NCBI GenBank assembly: GCA_945787295.1
Contig: CALZHQ010000022.1
Location: forward strand, 1-30,250
Direction: 5' to 3'
DNA from: an uncultured Desulfuromonadales bacterium
GTDB lineage: Bacteria > Desulfobacterota > Desulfuromonadia > Desulfuromonadales > Geopsychrobacteraceae
DNA: 30,250 nt
A program made the position numbers and the translations under genes. Numbering within the stretch: position 1 is the stretch's first letter; the number at the start of each line of letters is the position of its first letter. Below are positions 7,059 to 17,138 of this stretch, piece by piece. The notes below the pieces were generated by a model. That model was not told the DNA's origin. It worked only from the letters and a program-made list of their open reading frames with translations, and searched no databases.

Positions 7059-10000
7059 CTAACCGGCCAGGAAATTTTCCAAGGCCCGCAGCAGGACCGT
7101 AAAGGGATGAAAGTTCCGCGGTGATTCAGTGACCAGCGACTGCCGTAAACTCTCGAAAGATCGTATTTTCTGCCGTCTCTGAATGAAGAACTGCTGCGGC
7201 TTATCCGCTGCCTCGGTAGCGACCTGTTGAACAATCCGAACCATAACAGAGTGTAATGAACCGAGCAAGGATTCCTTGGCACGACGATCCCAGCGATCCT
7301 GGACCGGGACCTTTTCGAGCAACTCAAAGATCGATTCGCTGGAGATTTTTTCATCAACCATCACTTTCATACGTGCCAGTTGCATTAAATTCTGCCCTGA
7401 ACCCTGCAACAGACAGATTAAAGGAATAAAGTCCGCCAGATATTTCAATGCGGCAAATTTCATTGCGATCTCAGGTGCTAGACCAGCGGCAAGCAACTGC
7501 TCACGTTCAACCTGACACTGCTGCCATATCGCTTTCGGCAGCACATCAGGCAGCAGATCTGTATATTCCTGGAGCTGACTGATAATCCGTTCAAGATCGC
7601 TTTCTTCTTCTGGCATCGCCATTCCGCTACTGAGCGCATAGGAACAGTAGGATCGCAGCACGTCTTCAAGTTTAAGCAGCAAACCATACTGTAAATCGGT
7701 TGTGATTTTATTGTCGAGAGCAAATAGCGCCTGCCGCATCTGCCGACCACCAAGCATGTAATCGAACAGCAGATAAGCCGTTGCCACAGTAACCTGGCTG
7801 CGCCCGGTCAGGCGACTTAAGGTCTGACAAAACGTACTGCCAGCCTGGTCAACGACTCGATTGGTGAGCATGGTTGCAGTAATTTCCTTAGCCAACGGAT
7901 GGTTTGGTATATCTTCTGGATAACGATCAATCGCCTGCTGGGGAAAATAATCATACAGTAAATGATTAATAACCTTGTTGTTCGACAATTCACTATCCAG
8001 CAGGGAACGATAAAGATACATTTTACTGTAAGCGAGCAGAACCGAGAGTTCCGGCCGTACCAGGCAGCTAGGTTTTCGCGCTGAAACATCTTTGCGGGCC
8101 GGAAGGTATTCGCCACGCCGGTCCAGCAATCCGGAGCTACCGAGACGATCCAGCAATTCCAGATAAGGTTCTACATCGACCTGGCAACGAAGTTCATCAA
8201 GGGAGATCGACAGAGTCTGCGTATAGTTGTTCGCCAGTACGTCCTGGCAGACTGTTTCTTCCATTTCATCCAGCAGCCGGTAGCCCGCAGCGACACTTTT
8301 GATCCGTTTCTGTTGATGTAGAACCTGCAACAGGATCTTCAAATTAACCTCATGGTCAGAGCTGTCGACCCCAGCAGAGTTATCGATGGCATCGGTATTG
8401 AGTCGGCCACCATTATTGGCATACTCGATCCGGGCTAACTGCGTCATTCCCAGGTTACCGCCCTCTCCCACCACCTTGGCACGCAATTCGGTAGCATCGA
8501 TGCGGACACTATCGTTGGCACGGTCTCCTGCGTTTTCATTGGTCTCAGAAGACGCCTTGACATAGGTACCGATGCCTCCGTTCCAGAGCAGATCGACCTC
8601 GGCTTTGAGAAGCAGCTGAATCAACCCAGGAACATCGGTGGTTTTTTGTCGGACTCCAAGCCATTCTGCAACCTGTGGCGAAAGCGGGATCTCCTTTAAG
8701 GAGCGGGAAAAAACTCCACCGCCGCCAGAGATCAATTCCGGGTCGTAGTCTTCCCAGGTCGAGCGGGGCAGATTGAACAGCCTTTCCCGTTCCTTGTATG
8801 AGACTTCGGGATCGGGATCGGGATCGAGGAAAATATGCATGTGGTTGAACGCGGCCTTAAGCTTTATTTTCCGTGACAACAACATCCCGTTGCCGAAGAC
8901 GTCACCACTCATGTCACCGATACCGACTACACTGAACGGCTGTTCCTGGGTATTGTGCCCCATCTCTCGGAACAGCCGTTTAACACTTTCCCAGGCACCC
9001 CGTGCAGTGATCCCCAACTTCTTATGATCGTAACCGTGCGAGCCGCCACTGGCAAAAGCATCCCCCAGCCAGAAGCCGTAAGACTCACTGACCGCATTGG
9101 CCGTATCAGGCAGATGCGCCGTCCCCTTGTCTGCGGCAACAACCAGGTAAGGATCGAAGTCGTCGTAAGCGATGACCCCTTCCGGCCGAACAATACCGCC
9201 GCTGGTTCGATTATCGGTCAGATCGAGCAAACCACGCATCAACGTTTGGTAAGCATGTTTGACTATTTCGCCCATCCGCTCACGGTCAGCACTGCTCCTT
9301 TTGGTGACAAAGCCTCCCTTGGAACCGACTGGGACAATAACGGCATTCTTGGTCATCTGGGCTTTAACCAGCCCGAGCACCTCGGTCCGGAAATCGTCCG
9401 GCCGGTCGGACCAGCGGATACCACCGCGGGCCACCTTGCCACCACGCAGGTGAACTCCTTCCATGGTTGCAGAATGAACATAGATTTCATACAACGGCCG
9501 TGGTGACGGCATATCGATGACACCGAGAGAGCTGACCTTAAAAGAGAAGAAATAGTCTTCCTGCTGACAACGCAGGTAGAAGTTGGTTCGTACCGTTGAG
9601 TCGATCAGGTTGAACAGAGTACGCAGAATCCGGTCTTCGTTCGGGTCAGAGACCTCTTCCAGCGCGGTAGCCAAATCCAGCCTGATTGGTGACAAGACGT
9701 CCAACTCCCGCTGCATCGGATCAGCCAGACGATTATTCGGCTTGAAGCGTCCTTCAAAATAACGATAGAGCAATAACGATACATTGGCATTATTGATCAA
9801 GGCGAATGCCACCCGTCGCTTGGTAAACGGATTGCCAAGCTGAAAATAATAATTACGGTAACCGCGAAAAACATCGATTTCCTTCCAGGACAGGCCTGTC
9901 AATGGCAACAGTCGATGTAAATAATCGTTTTCTACCTCTTTACGCCGCATCATCAGCAAGGCGTCGACCAACAGCTGCTTCAGCTCCTTAAAAGGGATAA

Positions 10001-11822
10001 CTCCGACTGCATTCGGCCGGATGGCAAAACTTTTGATATAAACCCGCTCCTGCGCGACCTCTAGAGTAAAGTCGACCTCCTCAATAACACAGAGATCGAG
10101 ATTCTCGAGAAAAGGCATCAGGTCGTTAAGGTAGCTTTCCTGCAGGCTGTAGTACTGCAACCGATAAAAATCGTCTTTCTTGTGGAATGGCCCCCAGATG
10201 TCGAAAGAATCCTGACGTTCGCGGAGCAGTAGTTCAATATTGCGAACATCACGAACGGCAAACCGAGGATGGGTGCGAGATCGGTAATCCTGATGAAAAG
10301 CGGAGATGTACCGCTCCCAGATATCGAAAGAATCGGCCACGTAGTTCTTTTCCAACAGGTCTCGAAACTTAAGCGTCCAGGGCAGAGTCAGACGGGTCAA
10401 ACCCTGCTCTAACTGCAGTAATTCGATATGCACTTCGTTATATTTTAGGCGCAGGTTGACATGCAGAGACAGGTAATCTGAAGAAAGGTGAATCAAGCGC
10501 GACTCAACAGAAATCGCCCTTAAATAACGTTTGATATAGTTTTCTATCCGGTTGATATGATCGACCGAATAGTACTCTTTGGGCATGGTCAGCAACAAGG
10601 TCAATCCGGTCTCTGACAAACTCGGAGCAACCACCACCTTAACCCCTGCCTGACGGTGCATCTGGGTAAAAGAACGGATCATCCGGCGCAGTTCGTCATT
10701 CCCCATCAAAAACAGTTCCACCTTCGGGAAGGTATTGATAATCTGATTCGTCTTACGATAGTTGTGACTATGATGTGGGATATTGAGTTGTTTTTGGGCC
10801 GTTTCGATCCGCTTTCGCAAAGCGGGGATCGACGTGGTGTTCTTGTCGACACTCTGCTGGGTGTAAAATCCCCAGAACGCATGCTCACAATAGTCACCAT
10901 CCCCGAGCGGCTGGCGAAAACCGAGGTAAGAGAGCCTTTCAAAGCGATGCAAAGGACAACGTAATTCAGTTTTTTCCAGCGCCACATCGCTACCATGTCC
11001 ATGCATGCGAGTGACTTCGGGAGCCGCAAGCGCAACCGGAGTTACATTGACGTCAAAAGGCTGGTCGTAAAACTCCCGCAACCCCAGCGCCTCTTCGGTC
11101 ATTTCAACGACTTGCTGTTCACCTCCATCACGTTTATAGCGATAACAACGGCTGGCCACCGGGATGAAGTTATCCTCCTGCAACCAGTCAAACAGATCGG
11201 TAAATTTACGTAAATTTTTGACCTTGGATAAACGATTGAATTTCTGCAAAGTCAGCGAGCGATGACGACTAATCGTCAAAGCTGCAAAAATAATCTTTTC
11301 AACACCCTGCTCTAAATCTCCGACAAGCCGTTTGGGTAACTGCTCAAGCTCCAACCAGAGAAAAGATTCCTGTTCTAAAGAACGATCACCTTCAGTGATC
11401 TGCTGTAATCTTCCCATGTCCCGTTTGGTGGAAAATATCGGATGACAAATCACTCTGAAATGCAGTGATCTCCGGTGAAGAAATTCCTGCACGGTAGAAA
11501 AAATATGGTTGGCATCCGGAGAATTACTGAACAAAAAGTAATGGCCTGAATCCTTCTGGGGTTGCAATACGACTTTGATTTCACGCTCACGCTGCAGTAA
11601 GAACTGGCCGGCCTGACACAGATGACTGACCACTTCTTCCATTGAAATAGCCGCAAGAAAATTGGCCGGAATCTGTTGCCCGAGAAGTTCACCTATACGA
11701 GCATAAATCGGCAGAGACTCCACTTTCCCCTGACGTTTCAATTCTTGCTCAAGAATCTCATCCTGTACGCTCATATTTTGTTCACTCGTTATACGGCCAC
11801 CACGAGTCACAGTTACCTTCAT
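7059..11822 (-). CDS. NAD-dependent glutamate dehydrogenase, large (about 180 kDa) type
   Basis: Interconverts glutamate and 2-oxoglutarate plus ammonia using NAD, in the cytoplasm. The 1587-residue product belongs to the very large bacterial GDH family. The catalytic domain is in the second half: residues about 790-840 hold GGKVARGGIRWSDRPDDFRT, VKAQMTKNAVIVPVGSKGGF (substrate lysines), followed by DMSGDVFGNGMLLS and the GVFSRSLKEIPLS region. The long N-terminal half carries the ACT-like regulatory segments known in this family. The ATG at 11822 is chosen over one 12 codons upstream because AAGGAG lies 7 nt before it. It follows rsmA by 116 nt and probably has its own promoter there. A start-to-end open frame shows no damage. 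Confidence 0.93.
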   Translation of the reverse strand: MKVTVTRGGRITSEQNMSVQDEILEQELKRQGKVESLPIYARIGELLGQQIPANFLAAISMEEVVSHLCQAGQFLLQREREIKVVLQPQKDSGHYFLFSNSPDANHIFSTVQEFLHRRSLHFRVICHPIFSTKRDMGRLQQITEGDRSLEQESFLWLELEQLPKRLVGDLEQGVEKIIFAALTISRHRSLTLQKFNRLSKVKNLRKFTDLFDWLQEDNFIPVASRCYRYKRDGGEQQVVEMTEEALGLREFYDQPFDVNVTPVALAAPEVTRMHGHGSDVALEKTELRCPLHRFERLSYLGFRQPLGDGDYCEHAFWGFYTQQSVDKNTTSIPALRKRIETAQKQLNIPHHSHNYRKTNQIINTFPKVELFLMGNDELRRMIRSFTQMHRQAGVKVVVAPSLSETGLTLLLTMPKEYYSVDHINRIENYIKRYLRAISVESRLIHLSSDYLSLHVNLRLKYNEVHIELLQLEQGLTRLTLPWTLKFRDLLEKNYVADSFDIWERYISAFHQDYRSRTHPRFAVRDVRNIELLLRERQDSFDIWGPFHKKDDFYRLQYYSLQESYLNDLMPFLENLDLCVIEEVDFTLEVAQERVYIKSFAIRPNAVGVIPFKELKQLLVDALLMMRRKEVENDYLHRLLPLTGLSWKEIDVFRGYRNYYFQLGNPFTKRRVAFALINNANVSLLLYRYFEGRFKPNNRLADPMQRELDVLSPIRLDLATALEEVSDPNEDRILRTLFNLIDSTVRTNFYLRCQQEDYFFSFKVSSLGVIDMPSPRPLYEIYVHSATMEGVHLRGGKVARGGIRWSDRPDDFRTEVLGLVKAQMTKNAVIVPVGSKGGFVTKRSSADRERMGEIVKHAYQTLMRGLLDLTDNRTSGGIVRPEGVIAYDDFDPYLVVAADKGTAHLPDTANAVSESYGFWLGDAFASGGSHGYDHKKLGITARGAWESVKRLFREMGHNTQEQPFSVVGIGDMSGDVFGNGMLLSRKIKLKAAFNHMHIFLDPDPDPEVSYKERERLFNLPRSTWEDYDPELISGGGGVFSRSLKEIPLSPQVAEWLGVRQKTTDVPGLIQLLLKAEVDLLWNGGIGTYVKASSETNENAGDRANDSVRIDATELRAKVVGEGGNLGMTQLARIEYANNGGRLNTDAIDNSAGVDSSDHEVNLKILLQVLHQQKRIKSVAAGYRLLDEMEETVCQDVLANNYTQTLSISLDELRCQVDVEPYLELLDRLGSSGLLDRRGEYLPARKDVSARKPSCLVRPELSVLLAYSKMYLYRSLLDSELSNNKVINHLLYDYFPQQAIDRYPEDIPNHPLAKEITATMLTNRVVDQAGSTFCQTLSRLTGRSQVTVATAYLLFDYMLGGRQMRQALFALDNKITTDLQYGLLLKLEDVLRSYCSYALSSGMAMPEEESDLERIISQLQEYTDLLPDVLPKAIWQQCQVEREQLLAAGLAPEIAMKFAALKYLADFIPLICLLQGSGQNLMQLARMKVMVDEKISSESIFELLEKVPVQDRWDRRAKESLLGSLHSVMVRIVQQVATEAADKPQQFFIQRRQKIRSFESLRQSLVTESPRNFHPFTVLLRALENFLAG

Positions 11823-11938
11823 CGAGCACTCCTTAAGAGATTTCCAAAACAAGATCAATGTCTTATAACGACAAACGGTATTGCCTGCAGTTGCATTCAG
11901 AAATAATAGTCGATGGTTAGATGGTTATCAAGCGAAGG

Positions 11939-12754
11939 TTAACTGATATTTATTTGGCGGGGGGGAAACAAATTTTTGGCAAGGGAAGAAAATTCTTCGA
12001 GGGAGAGGGTTTCACCGCGCCGGCCAGGGGCAATTTCCGCGGCAGACAAAGCCTTGTCGATCTCAACCGGAGCAAATCCACTGGCCAGCAAACTATTACG
12101 CAATGTCTTACGCCGCTGGGTAAAAGCTGCCTTTACGACTCTCTGGAAAAAGCATTCATCGATTGGATCGACACGTGGTTGGGCGAGAGGTTGAAAATTC
12201 AGAACTATTGAATCGACTTTCGGGGGCGGATTAAAAGCGCCCGGTTTGACCAGGGTTACCACGTCGATGTCATACCACAACTGGCAAAGAACCGAGAGAA
12301 TTCCGTAGTCCTTACCGCCAGGTTCAGCCACCAATCGTTCACCGACCTCTCGCTGAAACATCAAGACCATCCGTTGAAACAACTGGCGATGTTCCAGCAG
12401 GCGGAACACGATCTGGCTGGAAATGTTGTACGGCAGATTTGCAACCAGAGTGTAAGGTGGTTGCGAAAGAATATCGTTCCAGGGAAGTTTGAGAACGTCT
12501 CCGGGGTGGACCGTCAAACGATCATCTTCACGACCCTCCAGCCGGGCGATGAGATCCCGGTCGATCTCCATGACATGAACATGTGCAGCGGCCGGCAGCA
12601 ACTGGTCAGTCAACACGCCGAGCCCAGGTCCAATCTCAACGACCTCCTGATCGAGGTCCAGGTTGGCGGCAGTGATGATCTTGTCGATCACTGAACGGTC
12701 GTGTAAAAAATGCTGGCCGAAACGTTTCTTGGTGCGATAACCGATTGCAGTCAT
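11939..12754 (-). CDS. rsmA: 16S rRNA dimethyladenosine transferase (KsgA)
   Basis: Dimethylates two adjacent adenosines in the 3' terminal hairpin of 16S rRNA during small-subunit assembly. The 271-residue protein shows RFGQHFLHD at 11-19, the SAM-binding EIGPGLGVLT at 40-49, and the catalytic NLPYNIS at 106-112, in the right order and at normal length. Its start codon overlaps the stop of the DUF2062 gene (ATGA), so the two are coupled. It is the last gene of the tsaD-DUF2062-rsmA run; 116 nt separate it from the glutamate dehydrogenase gene, with no obvious terminator. Confidence 0.97.
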   Translation of the reverse strand: MTAIGYRTKKRFGQHFLHDRSVIDKIITAANLDLDQEVVEIGPGLGVLTDQLLPAAAHVHVMEIDRDLIARLEGREDDRLTVHPGDVLKLPWNDILSQPPYTLVANLPYNISSQIVFRLLEHRQLFQRMVLMFQREVGERLVAEPGGKDYGILSVLCQLWYDIDVVTLVKPGAFNPPPKVDSIVLNFQPLAQPRVDPIDECFFQRVVKAAFTQRRKTLRNSLLASGFAPVEIDKALSAAEIAPGRRGETLSLEEFSSLAKNLFPPRQINIS

Positions 12755-13245
12755 TCAGCGGATTTCTCACTCCGATGCGAACGGGGCCAGCGCGGAATCC
12801 GCCACTGACGCATTACCGGAATTAAATGGAGAGTCAAAGCATAGCCAATCAAAGCGACTGGGATACCAACAACAAGACTCCCCAAGCAAAGTGGCGTGGC
12901 GACCAACCAACCGAGTTCCTGAAGGGTTCCATAGGTAAAACTGATGGCTGCATCCGGGTGTGGCAAGCCCAGCAACACGCGACCAACTTCATACTCCATC
13001 CCGTAGATTATCGGAGCGGTCAATGGATTGGTATTCCAGACGCCGATCAAGGCGGCAATTTTATTCTGCCGCAGCAAAAAGGCAAATAGCAGCGCCAGAA
13101 GCATCTGGATGCCGAAGGTCGGGGTCATACCGATAAAAAGGCCAAGGGCCATGCCACGCGCGACAGCGTCCGGTTCCGCCTGAAGACGAATCAGGCGGAT
13201 CAGGTTGAGCTTAAACTGCCTGAAAAAACCAACGCGCTGCCACAT
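12751..13245 (-). CDS. DUF2062 membrane protein
   Basis: A 164-residue integral membrane protein of the DUF2062 family. The family signature is visible in ARGMALGLFIGMTPTFGIQM (residues 29-48), followed by a hydrophobic segment, the NKIAALIGVWNTNPLTAPIIY stretch and at least one more hydrophobic segment near 115-140. The tail is short and basic. No biochemical role is established for this domain. It starts about 10 nt after tsaD and overlaps rsmA by 4 nt, so it is carried in a translation-related operon, which does not by itself reveal its function. Confidence 0.88.
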   Translation of the reverse strand: MWQRVGFFRQFKLNLIRLIRLQAEPDAVARGMALGLFIGMTPTFGIQMLLALLFAFLLRQNKIAALIGVWNTNPLTAPIIYGMEYEVGRVLLGLPHPDAAISFTYGTLQELGWLVATPLCLGSLVVGIPVALIGYALTLHLIPVMRQWRIPRWPRSHRSEKSAE

Positions 13246-13255
13246 AATTCCTGCC

Positions 13256-14272
13256 CTAAAAGACTCCTGCCTGTTCCAGAGGCCAACTGGAAACAGCGTT
13301 GAGATCGTACCCGGAGCGAAAACCCTGTGCCAGATAATGATCGCCGGCGACCGCTAACATTGCTGCGTTATCAGCACAGAGAATCGGTTTCGGGAAATAA
13401 ACATCCAGGCCATTTTCCGCGGCCAGTTCGGCAAAGCGCCGGCGCAAGCCGCTGTTACAAGCGACACCTCCAGCAATGACGATCCGGTTTAAACCTTCCG
13501 CCGCGGCAGCCCGTAACGCCTTTTTCGTGATCACGTCGACCGTAGCCGTCTGGAACGCCGAGGCAATCTGTCCAAGCTGCGTTTTATCCGGGGCGCCATC
13601 AAGTCGGTTCAAGTGATTCAGAACTGCGGTCTTCATCCCGGAAAAACTGAAATCCAGATTATCTTTCTTCAATAAGGGCCGCGGAAAAACGATATCGCCG
13701 TCATCACTGTTCTGCGCCAGCTTGTCGATAATCGGCCCACCCGGGTAGCCAAGGCCGAGCATTTTGGCGACTTTATCAAAGGCTTCACCAGCCGCATCGT
13801 CAACCGTCCGACCCAGCAGCCGGTAGCGGCCGATGCCATCGACCCGAAACAGGTGGGTGTGACCACCGGAAACCGCAGCGGCAAGGAATGGATATTCGAC
13901 CTGTTCCTCAAGCTGGATGGCCAGAATATGCCCTTCAATATGATGGACTCCGATGACCGGGATCTGGCAGGCGTAGGCAAACGCCTTGGCAAACGACAAA
14001 CCAACCAGTAAAGCGCCGATTAAGCCCGGACCGCGCGTGACGACAACACCCTCAAGTTGCTTTTTTACGACGCCGGCCTGCTGCAGAGCCTCGTCAACCA
14101 GCGGATTAATTACCTCAAGATGCCGCCGTGATGCAAGTTCAGGGACAACGCCGCCATAGATGGCGTGCACATCGGCTTGTGAAGCAATCAGGTTGGAAAG
14201 GATCTCTTTCCCGTCGCGCACCACAGCGGCAGCTGTTTCGTCGCAGGAACTTTCTAACGCGAGTAATAGCAT
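13256..14272 (-). CDS. tsaD: tRNA N6-adenosine threonylcarbamoyltransferase
   Basis: Transfers the threonylcarbamoyl group from TC-AMP to A37 of tRNAs reading ANN codons, with TsaB and TsaE. The 338-residue sequence has the ASKHA-fold opening LALESSCDETAAAV, the metal-binding pair in VHHIEGH (His111 and His115), SGGHTHLF, GEAFDKVAKMLGLGYPGGP, FSFSGMKTAV and the IAGGVACNSGLR phosphate loop near the end. Length is typical. It follows the PIN-PhoH gene by 30 nt and precedes the DUF2062 gene by 10 nt. Neither tsaB nor tsaE is in the window. Confidence 0.97.
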   Translation of the reverse strand: MLLLALESSCDETAAAVVRDGKEILSNLIASQADVHAIYGGVVPELASRRHLEVINPLVDEALQQAGVVKKQLEGVVVTRGPGLIGALLVGLSFAKAFAYACQIPVIGVHHIEGHILAIQLEEQVEYPFLAAAVSGGHTHLFRVDGIGRYRLLGRTVDDAAGEAFDKVAKMLGLGYPGGPIIDKLAQNSDDGDIVFPRPLLKKDNLDFSFSGMKTAVLNHLNRLDGAPDKTQLGQIASAFQTATVDVITKKALRAAAAEGLNRIVIAGGVACNSGLRRRFAELAAENGLDVYFPKPILCADNAAMLAVAGDHYLAQGFRSGYDLNAVSSWPLEQAGVF

Positions 14273-14302
14273 AGTCTGATGATCTTAATAGCCTGGTTAT
14301 GT

Positions 14303-15619
14303 TTACAACAGGTTAGCGGCTAATTCCGCCAAGGATGACCGCTCCCCCTTACTCAAGGTCATATGTCCGGCAATTTCCTGTCCCTTGAGCCGCTCGACAG
14401 CGTATGTCAGGCCGTTACTGGCAGAATCGACATAAGGATTATCGATCTGGTACGGATCGCCCGTCAGGACTATCTTGGTGCCTTCTCCGGCCCGGGTAAT
14501 GATGGTTTTGATTTCGTGCGGCGTCAGGTTCTGCGCCTCATCGACGATCATGTACTGACGCGGGATCGAACGGCCACGAATATAGGTCAATGGCTCAATT
14601 TCCATCAATCCAAGGTCGATCAGCTCTCGGTAGCCACGCTTGCGTTTGCCCCCTTCCTCAACGCTCGACAACAACAGCTCAACATTATCAAAAATCGGCT
14701 GCATCCAGGGAGCCAGTTTTTCCTCCACATCACCAGGAAGAAATCCCAGGTCGCGGCCCATCGGAAAGACCGGGCGAGACACCAGCAAGCGGCTGTAGAC
14801 ACTTTCATCCGCGGTTTTCAACAGGCCGGCGGCAATCGCCAGCAGGGTCTTGCCAGTCCCCGCCTTACCAACCAGTGAGACCAGCTGAATATCGTCGTTA
14901 AGCAACAGATCAAAAGCAAACTGCTGTTCACGATTACGCGGATGAATTCCCCAGACACCTTCCTTAGGCACACGCAGCAGGTTTTTCACCTGCTGCTTGA
15001 GAGAGTCATAACGACCGATGGCGGAATGAGAGGGGTTGGTTTCATCAATCAGGGTCAAACCCTGGTTGGCGTTAAACTCCCCTTCAATTTCCAAATGTCC
15101 CAGCTCGAAAAACTGATCAACCTGCTCCCGGCTGACCATCATTTCACTGGTGCCGGTGTAAAGATCATCTATTGCGATTTTATCGTTCTGGTAATCTTCG
15201 GCAATCATGCCGATAGTATCGGCCTTGATCCGCAGGTTAATATCTTTGGTGATAAAGAAAATCGAACCTTCAGGTGAGCTTTCCTGCAGATCTTTCGCAA
15301 CAGCGATAATCCGGTTATCGCCCTGGTCAACCTGCAACTCTGGCGGCAGTTTCTTGAGAAATTCTTCTCGATAGATCGCCACCTTGAAGGTGCCACCATT
15401 CTCCAGCGGGACTCCATCAAGCAACTTGTGTTTTTCGCGGAAACCATCGATCATCCGTGAAATCTGCCGAGCATTGCGACCGGTTTCACTCTGTTCTTTT
15501 TTGAAACGGTCAATCTCTTCAATCACAGTCAACGGCACAATGACGGTATTATCTTGAAACTTCAGTAGGGCCTGGGGATCGTGGAGCAATACATTCGTAT
15601 CTAAAACGTAAGTTTTCAT
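14303..15619 (-). CDS. PhoH family ATPase with N-terminal PIN domain
   Basis: A 438-residue two-domain protein. Residues 1-140 form a PIN nuclease-like domain (YVLDTNVLL with Asp7, VIEEIDRFK, GDNRIIAVA, FFITKDINLR with Asp126). Residues about 220-438 are the PhoH ATPase, with Walker A GKAGTGKT at 251-258 and Walker B MIVDEAQN at 357-364, followed by LTGDPYQID. Proteins of this PIN-PhoH type are ATP-driven RNA helicase/ribonucleases in the cases studied. It begins 37 nt after a small lipoprotein gene and runs into tsaD. No toxin-antitoxin partner lies directly upstream. Confidence 0.92.
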   Translation of the reverse strand: MKTYVLDTNVLLHDPQALLKFQDNTVIVPLTVIEEIDRFKKEQSETGRNARQISRMIDGFREKHKLLDGVPLENGGTFKVAIYREEFLKKLPPELQVDQGDNRIIAVAKDLQESSPEGSIFFITKDINLRIKADTIGMIAEDYQNDKIAIDDLYTGTSEMMVSREQVDQFFELGHLEIEGEFNANQGLTLIDETNPSHSAIGRYDSLKQQVKNLLRVPKEGVWGIHPRNREQQFAFDLLLNDDIQLVSLVGKAGTGKTLLAIAAGLLKTADESVYSRLLVSRPVFPMGRDLGFLPGDVEEKLAPWMQPIFDNVELLLSSVEEGGKRKRGYRELIDLGLMEIEPLTYIRGRSIPRQYMIVDEAQNLTPHEIKTIITRAGEGTKIVLTGDPYQIDNPYVDSASNGLTYAVERLKGQEIAGHMTLSKGERSSLAELAANLL

Positions 15620-15656
15620 TTCATATCAACTTTCGATAAAGTAGTTAAACTCTATA

Positions 15657-15929
15657 TCAGCGACCATAAGAACTGATTTTCAGCCCCTCATCAGTCGCCA
15701 TAAACTTGACAAATACCGGATACTTCCCTTCCATTGCCTTAACGACAACCTCCCCTTCCATATTCAGAGCATTGAGAATTTCCTCTGGAGACTCTTCGAT
15801 CTGGAAGGCTCGATAAACACCACTGTTAAGTAGCTGCTTTCGCGTCACCGGAGTCTCCGGCGCTAAAGAGCATGCTTGTAACAAACTGAACAGGATCAAG
15901 GCAACTATTAATCTAAACAAGCATTTCAT
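15657..15929 (-). CDS. Small predicted lipoprotein
   Basis: A 90-residue protein that I do not recognise. It opens MKCLFR, has a hydrophobic stretch from 7 to 17 and a lipobox-like LQAC with Cys20, so it is probably exported and lipid-anchored. The mature part (about 70 residues) has no cysteine. The ATG at 15929 is chosen because it starts a signal peptide and has AAGGGA 7 nt upstream; the frame is open for 80 codons more, but those overlap the aminotransferase gene in another frame and read as non-coding. It lies 35 nt after that gene and may be part of the same transcript. Confidence 0.7.
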   Translation of the reverse strand: MKCLFRLIVALILFSLLQACSLAPETPVTRKQLLNSGVYRAFQIEESPEEILNALNMEGEVVVKAMEGKYPVFVKFMATDEGLKISSYGR

Positions 15930-15964
15930 TATCGCATCCCTTATGAGCAAGTACCAGACTGTCT

Positions 15965-17119
15965 TCAGTACGACCCGGCGATTCGAGCAATCGCCCGCAG
16001 GAAAAGTTCCAGTTCCGCTTCTGTCGTAAAATACCCAGGACTGACGCGAACCGTTCCCTGCGGGTAAGTACCGATCGTTCGATGAGCATCCGGGGCACAC
16101 TGCAATCCAACGCGGACACAGATATTCTCTTCGTAATCCAAGCGAAATCCGACTTCGGCGGGATCGCATTTCTCGATATTAAAGGACACCGCTGCCCCAC
16201 GCTGTTCCGGCAACTCTGGTCCGTAGACTATAACTCCATCGATCTGCCTTAAACCCTGAACCAGAAGCTGCAGAAGATGCTGCTCATGCTGGTGAACTTT
16301 TTCAACCCCGACCTCCAAAAGGAACTCTACAGCAGTACGCAACCCCGCCAGTCCCGGCAGATTGAAAGTTCCGCACTCCAGTCGCTCAGGCAATTCCTCC
16401 GGCGGCAGGTCAGAATGGGAGTTGGCCCCGGTGCCACCATAAGTTAGTGGAGTTAATGCCAGGTCTTTGTGTACATAAAGAAATCCGGTCCCTTGTGGAC
16501 CTAGCAGACTTTTATGTCCGGGAGCAGCAAAAAGATCGACATTGAGAGCCTGGAAATCGAGAGGAACACTCCCGGCAGACTGGGAGCCGTCGACCATGAA
16601 CAGAATATCGTGCTGATGACACCAGGTACCCAAAGTTTCGATCGGTTGCCTGGCACCAAAAACATTAGAGCAATGATTGACCAACAACAAACGGGTTTTT
16701 GCCTCAAGGCAGGCTTTTTTTAAAGCAGCCGCTGAGACGATCCCGCTCCCCGGATCGGCTTGAACTTTAATGACCTCAACGCCCCGATCCTGCAATGCCC
16801 GTAAAGGGCGGGTGACCGCATTGTGCTCTATACTGGTGGTAACGACCCGGTCATCAGCTTCCAGCAAACCGAACAAAGCTTGATTGATGGCTGCTGTGGC
16901 ATTGGCAGTAAAAATGATGCGCTCTGAATCCGCGATATTAAAAAGCTGAGCGAGCGCTTCGCGGGTCTCAAAAACCAGCCGTTCAGCAGATAAAGCCTGT
17001 TGATAGCCGCCGCGACCGGGGCTGGCTCCCATCCGGAGCGCCTTGTCAACTGCCTGATAGACGGCTTCCGGCTTCGGATGGCTGGTTGCTGCGTTGTCGA
17101 GATAAATCAGTTCTTTCAT
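15965..17119 (-). CDS. Cysteine desulfurase-like class V aminotransferase
   Basis: A 384-residue PLP enzyme of the SufS/NifS/CsdA superfamily. Visible motifs are IYLDNAATSHPKP at the start, SIEHNAV with His99, DGSQSAG with Asp177 and Gln180, PGHKSLLGPQG with the PLP lysine Lys203, and RVGLQCAPDAH with the probable catalytic Cys341, followed by GTVRVSPGYFTT. The C-terminal motifs match the stand-alone group often found beside selenium genes and distinct from housekeeping IscS. It would free sulfur from cysteine or selenium from selenocysteine; which cannot be told from sequence. It starts 19 nt after the SPASM gene and so travels with the peptide cluster. A selenium-delivery role is inference from its neighbours. 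Confidence 0.85.
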   Translation of the reverse strand: MKELIYLDNAATSHPKPEAVYQAVDKALRMGASPGRGGYQQALSAERLVFETREALAQLFNIADSERIIFTANATAAINQALFGLLEADDRVVTTSIEHNAVTRPLRALQDRGVEVIKVQADPGSGIVSAAALKKACLEAKTRLLLVNHCSNVFGARQPIETLGTWCHQHDILFMVDGSQSAGSVPLDFQALNVDLFAAPGHKSLLGPQGTGFLYVHKDLALTPLTYGGTGANSHSDLPPEELPERLECGTFNLPGLAGLRTAVEFLLEVGVEKVHQHEQHLLQLLVQGLRQIDGVIVYGPELPEQRGAAVSFNIEKCDPAEVGFRLDYEENICVRVGLQCAPDAHRTIGTYPQGTVRVSPGYFTTEAELELFLRAIARIAGSY

Positions 17120-17138
17120 CCTGCGGATTCTTTCAAAC

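Noticed and set aside
15930..16169. 80-codon N-terminal extension of the small lipoprotein
   Set aside because: It overlaps the aminotransferase gene out of frame and would hide the signal peptide inside the protein.
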